Assembly (NCBI RefSeq): GCF_000001735.4 | Contig: NC_003070.9 | Coordinates: forward strand, 7,564,001-7,628,000 | Reading direction: 5' to 3' | DNA from: Arabidopsis thaliana | Taxonomy: Eukaryota > Streptophyta > Magnoliopsida > Brassicales > Brassicaceae | DNA length: 64,000 nt | Shown: positions 56,406 through 64,000 of the stretch, in pieces | Layout: every line of letters starts with the position of its first letter | Position numbering within the stretch: position 1 is the stretch's first letter | Notes under the pieces: model-generated | The model's database searches: none | What the model was told of the DNA's origin: nothing | The model's input: the letters and a program-made list of their open reading frames with translations, nothing else | Program-made: the position numbers and the translations under genes

Positions 56406-59400
56406 CGTGCCATGAAATGCATCTGTGCTTGAACTTGCGGGTTGTTGCTGAATCCTGGGATTATGCTTGGTTGAGAAGTTGCGGAAGCTTGTTGTTGCTG
56501 ATGTTGCTGATGCATGAGAGAATTGATGTTGTTACCACCTGTGGATAGAGACATGCCTTGGAGATTATTAGTCTGTGGAGAGATTCCTCCAGGAGATCCA
56601 AATCTTGCTGAGAGCATACGAGCCCGTTCTGCAGAAAATCTCTGACGGGTTTTCTCTACTTGTTCGCATTCTTTCATCAACAGTGTTTCAATTTCTGCGA
56701 ACTGCTTTAATTTCAGCTCCATCCTCTTCAGCTGCGGTTTTTACTCAGATCAGCAATAAACACTATACAACAAAATAAATCAACTACCTACAGTAATTCT
56801 CATCAGCAACTGGTTCTGCTATTTTACCTGGTGATTAACGATATTAGCAGAAAGTCTCTGGATTTCGCGTTCCTCATGATCAGCAAACAATTTTGCTTTT
56901 GTTGCTGCAGCTGATAGACCGGCTCTAAATGCTGCCATAACCTTATCCTGTGGCAGTGGAGTCTGCGCTTCTGCTCCGTTTTGGCTTGATGTTTTGTGTG
57001 CTCCTGAGTTTTTTTTACAATTAAAGCATGTTGGTGTCGCAGATTAGGTTAAAACAAAAGAGCAAAGAATCACTGTAAAGAGAACAATCAAATAACTTCC
57101 TTACCATCTTGCTGTTGATTTTCTCCATCAAGCAAGCTGGCTTCTTTCCCTTGCATTCCCTCAGATTTCATCCTAGATCAAGAAGTTTCAGAATAGTCCA
57201 TAGTATTATTAAACTGAATCACACTACAGAGAATTTATATTGGATAGAGACTATATAATACACTAACCTATCGTCCTCAGATAAAACCGAGAGGGATTCA
57301 TGGGCACAGGACGCAGCAACTCGAGGTCCAACAGCTGATGCCAAAAATGCAACCTAAAATATTTTGGTATCAGGATCCTCATATCTCCAAACTTATGTGC
57401 AATACAGGACCATTCTCCACTCAAAATATGCATACAATTGAGCTCTCAGATATAATCGATTCATGGATCAGAGATATCTCTAACTGGTGAGATCATAAGG
57501 ATAATAAGAAGCGCATATGAAATCTGCATCGGAAAAAAGTTCACAAACCAATGCCATAACCGGATTCGGAGACTTCACAAATGGAAGCTTGATCTCAGTG
57601 TCAGAACCTTGCTCGGAATATCCTGCAGACGCAAGCGGACAATTAGTATGGCATGTCAAAGGAAATAACTATGGAAAGTAATTCATTGCTACAAATTGAA
57701 TAAAACAAAATCACCAGGTAAATCCCCATTTGAATCTGTTCCTTTGTGGTCATATCCATTTGTAGGGTTTTCCGTATTAGTTACACCAGAAACCTCAACA
57801 TTATCTAATAGACCATCCTCCACAGGTAATCGAAGAAAATGAAGAATGCATTGAGCTTTTGACTTGGAACCAACATGATCAGCAATTTGAACCCAATTTT
57901 CATTGTAGAGTTCCACAGCTTCAAGAAGCAAGAGAGTTTCCTGATCAGTCCAATTGTCTCCATCTTGATCGCCATAAAATTTCATTGGATCCACTCTTAC
58001 AAAGTCAAGACAAGAATGTCCAACAACAAATCTTCCATGGTGAAAACAATCACAGCATAAGAGTATATCCCCCTGTAAAGTAGAGATGAAGATCCTTTAG
58101 TTAGAAGCGGTCCAGTATCCGAGACAGTAAGCAAGATAAAGCTTGGAGTCTATTACATCACTGGGTGCAAAAAAGAATCAGATAATGATACACAAAGAAC
58201 AGTACGTAAGGGGAAGCAGCCTAAGAACCTTCTTTTGCGATTGGAAGTACACAGTTGGAAGCGGTCGAGAACAATGGTTGCAATGACTATCACATAGGTG
58301 TTCACGAATTCTGATGTCCAAGTCAGGGCTGTCACCATCCAAACTTGGCAAGGATGAATAGACTTCACCCCCCTTGTGTCTACAGTTGGGCTTGTCAAAT
58401 TTGATCAAACTATCAATAGATGTTAAAGCAGCAGACGGCACATTGACCTCGCCATTTGTGTCCTCCCTCACATCCGATACATCTCTCAAAGGGCCAGGAT
58501 GTGACTGGGCAGTGGCACAGTAATTGATTATTCCCCAGTGATCAAGAAAACGGAAAACTCGTGCAAAATCTTCAATGTCAACACCATCTACCAATCCTTG
58601 GCAATCAGAAATCGTCAGTGTCTTTTCAGGGTTCTCTACATATTTGGAAACAATGGCGTTCCTGAATTCCATATAACTTTCGGGTGTATGATTTGGCGAT
58701 TTCCCAGAGAAAAACTGTGGCACCACTTGCCTTTCAAGTCGATCTACTGTGTTTGGTGCAAACCAATCTGCTCAAATGTAACAGCAAAAGTAGAAGAATA
58801 AATTCGAGCATTGGGAACAAAAATATCAGAAAATAAAAATAAAATAAGAGGAGAATCTCGATATATTTGAGCCATAGGACTCCAGGAACAAAACCCAAAC
58901 GAATTAGAAGAACATCACTTGCATAGTCTATTCAAGTTGTACTTCTGAGATAAGACACCTAAGGCTACTTCAAGCCAGCAGGTACTCTAATTTATCATGT
59001 ACAAAAGTTATAATACCTCTTCCTTTCCATCAGACAGAACATGGGAACATAGAGAAACATCTGATATGAAATTGAGTCGCGTTCAGATTAATGTAAACTA
59101 AGAACCAGGCACTAGACAAAAGGAAGATAAGAACTTATACGTTAAGGAGATACCGGCATACAAACCTGTTTTGACTAATTCTCATTCCAATCACAAGATA
59201 TATACTACAATACTACCAACCAGCAAAAGCTGATGCTGCATAAAGCCTAACCTCTAACATAAATGCGCGTATCAAGAGGAAGAAAAAACACACCTGAATG
59301 CATAGGCAAGACATGAACCAGATCCCCAAACCGTTTAACAACTCCTTCTCCATCCATAATAGGTGGTGGAGAGATAACATAAGCCGAAGACGATCCATCA

Positions 59401-59978
59401 CTCCTCTCAAGATCAAGAGAATCAGCAGGTACAGTAGATAACGCTTGCAATTGCCCAAACGAAATGTTCTCCAGAGCTGGAAGTGAACCTTGCCCTCTAG
59501 TCTCCCCTATCAAACCAGCTCTCTCAGCCGCCACAACAGCCATTACAGACGCGTGTGGCCGGATCACAACACGCTTAACCACTGCCGGGAAATCAGAGAT
59601 GCGCGAACCAGAATCTTCAACTACCTCGCCAATACCAAGTCCCGGATCGGGAGTTGCGCCGCCGTTTTGCTGAAGCTCATCGGCATTTTCAACGTCATCC
59701 ATTTCTTCGTTGTTGTTGTTGTTATTCTCTTCGTCTTCTTCCTCCATATCTTCCTCCTCTTGTTTCGGTTTCCTCGCCGCCGATAACCCCCCTCTCTTCT
59801 TCCTTTTCCATTTCCCTCTTCTATCTGCGACAGAATTGTAAAAAGTGTAATTCAATTCACACGAATTCTCGAAATACCCATCACTACGATCTATGTGGGT
59901 AAGTCAAATCCCAATTTAAATTTGGATTTTGAGAGAGATAAAGATGTGAAACAGCAATTTACCTTCAGAAGCTGGCAT
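56156..59978 (-). CDS. SWI3C: SWI/SNF chromatin-remodelling subunit SWI3C (At1g21700)
   Basis: Nine exons splice to 807 aa: 59978-59963, 59824-59294, 58767-58229, 58072-57715, 57622-57549, 57353-57268, 57172-57105, 57003-56828 and 56731-56156. After an acidic, Asn-rich N-terminus comes a SWIRM domain (VVPQFFSGKSPNHTPE onward). A ZZ-type zinc finger follows (CDSHCNHCSRPLP, then LLCCDCFHHGRF), with one exon junction inside it. The SANT domain is DNWTDQETLLLLEAVELYNENW. A helical leucine-zipper-like stretch (VNHQLKRMELKLKQFAEIE) mediates dimerisation. The C-terminus is Gln/Asn/Ser-rich with a 14-Gln tract. The protein is a core BAF155/170-type subunit that works with the BRM ATPase in the nucleus. 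The first coding exon is only 16 nt. Confidence 0.95.
56363..56404 (-). repeat. CAA-type trinucleotide run encoding 14 Gln in SWI3C
   Basis: Fourteen consecutive Gln codons, nearly all CAA with one CAG, follow HFMAR and precede AFSFGP in the C-terminal region. A pure CAA run is prone to length change. Confidence 0.95.
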
Positions 59979-60438
59979 TTTTGTGGATGAAGATAGAGAA
60001 ATAGAGGTTTTGGGTTCTGTGGAATCGAAGCAAGACCCTTAGTAAAAAGAATTGCTTTCTTTGTCTTCTCTCCTCCGAGTCGTTCTGATTTCCAGCTCTC
60101 GAGCTAAACACCAAACCTTTTTCTCGCAATTTCTTTCACCATTTCCTTCATTAATCTCTATATATTAATTCATTCTCCACGACGACCTAACCTTCTCGAC
60201 AAACAAGAGGGTTCTGATTTCGAAATTCAAGCTTCGTTGACCAATCCAAATTTTGGTTTAACTTCGGTTAAAGTCAACTTTACTTCGGTTTTATTTTTCA
60301 ATTTTGAATGAGAAAAACCGAATCAATTATTTAGTTCGGTTCTTAAAGTTCAAATTGGTTAAACCGGTTTAAATTGATACATTAGTCGACCGTCGCGCAT
60401 TAATACTGGTGTGGTGGTTCCGTTAACGAGCAACGGCG
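59979..60438. promoter_or_regulatory. Divergent promoter region SWI3C / OGG1
   Basis: 460 bp between the divergent start codons of a remodelling subunit and a DNA-repair glycosylase. Several AACCGG/CCGGTT-like and TTCGGTT repeats occur at 60255-60375 on the OGG1 side. No TATA box was assigned. Confidence 0.5.
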
Positions 60439-61869
60439 ATGAAGAGACCTCGACCTACATCTCAGCCGTCGATCTCTTCCACCGTCAAACCACCACTGTC
60501 TCCGCCGGTCACACCGATTCTCAAACAGAAGCTACACAGAACAGGAACACCTAAATGGTTCCCGTTAAAACTAACCCACACGGAGCTGACGTTGCCGTTA
60601 ACTTTTCCGACGGGTCAAACATTCCGGTGGAAGAAAACTGGAGCGATTCAGTATAGCGGAACGATTGGGCCTCACTTAGTCTCTCTTAGACAACGTCCAG
60701 GAGACGACGCAGTTTCCTACTGCGTCCATTGTAGCACAAGCCCTAAATCCGCGGAGCTTGCGTTGCTCGATTTTCTCAATGCTGAGATCTCGTTAGCTGA
60801 GCTATGGTCTGATTTCTCGAAAAAAGATCCTCGTTTCGGAGAGCTAGCGAGACATCTCCGTGGCGCTCGTGTGTTGAGGCAGGATCCGCTCGAGTGCTTG
60901 ATACAGTTTTTGTGCTCATCGAACAATAACATTGCGAGGATTACGAAGATGGTGGATTTTGTTTCGTCTTTAGGGTTACATTTGGGTGACATTGATGGAT
61001 TTGAGTTTCATCAGTTCCCATCATTGGATCGATTATCTAGGGTTTCTGAGGAAGAGTTTAGAAAGGCTGGTTTTGGTTACAGGTGATTTCATCACTCTCT
61101 AATGGTTGCATTATGTTGAATTAGACATTTAGGCTAAAACTTTGCTTGAAGCTTATACTTTTATTTACTCTGTGGCTATACATTCATAGAATTGAAGCTA
61201 ATGTTTGGTCTAAGCTAGATAATCATTGTGTGGCCGTTTCTCTGATTGGTTCTGATCTCATTTGAAAACTCTCATTCTGGTTTATCTTGTGGTGAGCAGA
61301 GCCAAATACATAACAGGTACAGTGAATGCTTTGCAAGCAAAGCCAGGTGGTGGTAATGAATGGCTTCTTTCTCTGCGCAAAGTCGAACTCCAAGAGGCAG
61401 TTGCTGCGCTGTGTACATTACCTGGTGTTGGTCCGAAGGTAGCAGCTTGCATAGCTCTGTTTTCTCTTGATCAGCATAGTGCTATTCCGGTTGACACACA
61501 TGTCTGGCAGGTAACAAAGTCCATCGGTTTCTATGTATTGTACTTACTTAATTGAGATCCAATTACATAATGGTGATGATGACTTCGGGCAACTTTTTTT
61601 TTGTTCTGTTTTGGATAATGGATCAGATCGCAACAAATTATCTACTGCCAGACCTTGCTGGTGCAAAACTGACACCTAAACTCCATGGCCGAGTTGCAGA
61701 AGCCTTTGTGAGTAAATATGGTGAATATGCTGGTTGGGCTCAAACATTGCTTTTCATTGCCGAGTTACCTGCACAAAAAACTCTCTTGCAATCGTTTTCC
61801 CAGCCCATTAACAAACTGGATGAGTCTGCAGAAGTTAATGAAACTAGCTGTGATACGTTGAAGCCATGA
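60439..61869 (+). CDS. OGG1: 8-oxoguanine DNA glycosylase/lyase (At1g21710)
   Basis: Three exons (60439-61082, 61300-61510, 61627-61869) splice to 365 aa. The N-terminal OGG domain shows FPTGQTFRWKK and SAELALLDFL. The helix-hairpin-helix GPD motif reads LPGVGPKVAACIALFSLDQHSAIPVDTHVW. The catalytic Lys is at about residue 261 and the conserved Asp at about 280, matching Lys249 and Asp268 of human OGG1. NNNIARITKMV is the conserved substrate-recognition segment. The enzyme excises 8-oxoguanine opposite C and nicks the backbone in base-excision repair in nucleus and possibly organelles. A basic N-terminus (MKRPRPTSQPS) may be a nuclear signal. Confidence 0.95.
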
Positions 61870-62393
61870 CTATGTGTCTACCTAAGCTACGAGGAATCGT
61901 TTTCACAACCCATTCTTGATGCGTCAAGTCCAGAAACTTGACCTTGGAAGAGCTAAGAAAATTCTGAAGCTGATGCAGTATTTGGCTCCCTGGCAAATGA
62001 GCGTAGTTATTTGTTATGATCATTGTTTACTAAGGAACCAATCTTGATATGTACTTGTAACTTTACATTCAAACTTCCAAATTAAATTCTAATTGTTTGT
62101 TCCCTTTGCAATTCTCTTGATTTGAAATGAGAATTTTTTCCTTTTATCTATTTCTTTTGTCAAAAAACAAAACTAAATTTCGTCGAAATTAAATTTCTAT
62201 AAGAAGCCCAATAAAGCGAGGCCTAAATTAGGCCCAAAATACTATTGGAGGCGAAAAAGAAAGTCCGGCTGGATTTTCCTCCAAGCCACCGTCGACTTTA
62301 CTTAGTACTCCCTCTCTCTCCCCTCCTCCTTCCCAGATTTCGTCTCCGTTCTGAAAAAAACTCCAAATTCTACTCTGAAACCCTAAGTTTCCG
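61870..62393. promoter_or_regulatory. OGG1 3' flank and PBC1 promoter with site II and telo-box
   Basis: The left part is OGG1 3' flank. AGCCCA (62205-62210) and GGCCCA (62231-62236) form paired site II-type elements. AAACCCTAA, a telo-box, lies at 62378-62386, 7 nt before the PBC1 ATG at 62394. This combination is typical of strongly expressed growth-related genes such as ribosomal and proteasome genes. Confidence 0.6.
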
Positions 62394-63932
62394 ATGTCGG
62401 TAAGTTTGATAATTCCCAGTTAATTTTAATTTCGGAGACCTCAGCTCTATTAGTCTTACGCATCAATGGTTTAATAGTGACTGAACGATAAAATTGATTG
62501 ATATTTGTGGCGATGCAGATCTTCGAGTACAATGGAAGTGCTGTTGTTGCTATGGTAGGTAAGAATTGTTTCGCCATCGCCAGTGATCGGAGACTCGGTG
62601 TTCAGCTACAGACAATCGCCACTGATTTCCAGAGAATCTCCAAGATCCACGATCGTGTCTTCATCGGTCTTTCTGGTCTCGCCACCGATGTTCAAACACT
62701 GTAAACTATCGTGCAAGCTTCTAAATTTTTCATATTTGTTTGTTTTTACATTTTGAAGTGAACTGAGAAGATTTTTTTTCCTCTTTGTTTTGTCTTTTGA
62801 TGTTTGAAGATACCAGCGCTTGGTGTTTCGTCATAAGCTTTACCAGCTTAGGGAAGAGAGAGACATGAAGCCTGAAACTTTCGCTAGTCTTGTCTCAGCC
62901 ATCCTTTACGAGAAGAGGTCAGTGTGCTTGTGTTGTTTACTTATGTAGCTGTATTAGTTACCTGTTGATTTGCGATGCTGCTTCTGACTCTAGTTTTAAT
63001 TCTGGTTAGGAATGATTTGCTTAGTTTGTCTCTGAATCATGATTTAGAAAGATAATCAGATTGGTTGCTTTATTTCAGATTTGGTCCTTACTTATGCCAA
63101 CCTGTGATTGCTGGCTTGGGAGATGATGACAAGCCTTTCATTTGCACGATGGACTCTATCGGAGCCAAGTATGTTCACATCTATTCTTGGTTATAATCTC
63201 TGATTTGTATGGACGATTTTCGCTCTTACATGTTAATGTCATTAGCTTGGTTAGTGTGGTCTGTATAGTCTGTATAGTCCTTGAGCTAGATGTCTTGTGT
63301 ATGTTATTTATTTTGCTTTTGGTTTTGGACTTGTTGTACTTAAGAAGTACTGTTGCATTTTATTTTATTTTATTTTGTTGATATAACAGGGAACATCTAA
63401 TAATAGTTGTTCTCTTCGAAATGCAGAGAGTTAGCTAAAGATTTTGTTGTATCTGGAACTGCTTCAGAATCACTCTATGGAGCTTGTGAGGCAATGTACA
63501 AGCCAGATATGGTTTGCCCGCTAACAACCTCATCATCTCTTGTTATATTTCTAAATCCCGACAATGAAAATGCTTAAATTACCACATCTAGGCGTTGCAG
63601 TTTGGTAGGTTCAAGGTTTAGTGTTACTATGTAGAAAAGTTGAATCTTGAATTGGTGTGAACATTAAGGTGCATAATGCCCGTAGGAATCACGATAGCCA
63701 TTAGTTTTCTCTTTGATATCTTCAATTATCCCTCTCTGGCATGAGGTGTTTAATAGTCTGAGCTTGTTAGCCATACTCCATTGTACTACTCTAGACTTAT
63801 GTATCGAGACTCTGGCTTAACACATGAGGATTTTCAGGAAGCTGAGGAATTGTTCGAGACAATATCGCAAGCACTTCTCTCATCTGTTGACCGTGATTGT
63901 CTGAGTGGTTGGGGAGGGCATGTTTACATTGT
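62394..63932 (+). CDS. PBC1: 20S proteasome subunit beta-3 (PBC1), 3' end beyond window (At1g21720)
   Basis: Six exons are visible: 62394-62399, 62519-62700, 62810-62917, 63079-63168, 63427-63511 and 63838-63932. They encode 188 residues plus part of a codon. The last donor (GT at 63933) leads to an exon outside the window, about 16 codons for the usual 204-aa length. The start [14 protein letters not shown] shows the beta-type N-terminal strand without a propeptide and with no N-terminal Thr. Beta-3 is a structural, non-catalytic ring subunit. Other family blocks are [35 protein letters not shown] and [16 protein letters not shown]. The first coding exon carries only two codons (ATG TCG). 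It acts in the cytosol and nucleus in the 26S proteasome. Confidence 0.95.
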
Positions 63933-64000
63933 GTAAGTTCTCATTTCTTCTCTTCTTTTCCACACATTTGTTATCCAAAATTAGTTCTTAAAACAAACTT

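Noticed and set aside
56232..56548. Plus-strand frames rich in Cys or Leu runs
   Set aside because: They are antisense readings of the SWI3C poly-Gln tract.
62220..62236. Near-palindrome AGGCCTAAATTAGGCCC upstream of PBC1
   Set aside because: The symmetry is explained by two site II-like GGCC cores; it is too short to call a separate inverted repeat.
1..64000. CRISPR arrays, prophage, insertion sequences, rRNA operons
   Set aside because: None seen. The window is an ordinary plant euchromatic region with spliced genes.

Overview
This window is nuclear DNA of a flowering plant. I recognise it from its protein content as Arabidopsis thaliana chromosome 1, around loci At1g21580 to At1g21720. 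Locus names are from memory; no database was searched. The signs of a plant nuclear genome are many short AT-rich GT-AG introns, AT-rich intergenic gaps of 0.2 to 1.8 kb, plastid transit peptides (pTAC6, NADK2, SECA2) and plant-specific families. Splicing most of the models by eye gives uninterrupted reading frames. There are no rRNA genes, CRISPR arrays, prophages or intact transposons, and I saw no convincing tRNA gene.

Layout, left to right. 1-1655 (-): N-terminal part of a large CCCH zinc-finger protein (SOP1). 2613-5694 (-): a universal-stress-protein/kinase fusion. 7514-9782 (-): pTAC6/PAP8 of the plastid RNA polymerase, divergent from 10104-14643 (+): the ubinuclein UBN1 of the HIRA histone chaperone. 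15129-16171 (+): a pumilio-repeat gene (APUM20) with two frame breaks. 17457-23796 (+): the endocytic TPLATE-complex subunit AtEH2/Pan1. 24726-28669 (+): plastid NAD kinase NADK2, convergent with 28891-36590 (-): SECA2. 37061-40155 (-): a RING-pseudokinase-WD40 protein. 41924-44835 (+): an auxilin-like J protein. 46409-48520 and 49028-51148 (+): two tandem intronless secreted TolB-like propeller genes. 51675-54362 (+): RFC4. 55132-55785 (+): a small proline/serine-rich protein. 56156-59978 (-): SWI3C, divergent from 60439-61869 (+): OGG1. 62394 to the right edge (+): proteasome subunit beta-3 PBC1, whose last exon lies outside.

The genes do not form an operon or pathway cluster, as expected in a plant chromosome arm. 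Several do share themes. pTAC6, NADK2 and SECA2 act in plastids. UBN1, SWI3C, RFC4 and OGG1 act on chromatin, replication or repair. AtEH2 and the auxilin-like protein act in clathrin-mediated trafficking.

The observations most worth following are the RING-pseudokinase-WD40 architecture; the NADK2 N-terminal phosphatase-like domain whose catalytic Cys is Ser; the broken pumilio gene; the pair of secreted propellers with ACGT-core promoter boxes; and a set of splicing oddities (two NAGNAG acceptors and a stop-free 81-nt intron in UBN1, a GC-AG intron in AtEH2, a GT repeat against a SECA2 acceptor).
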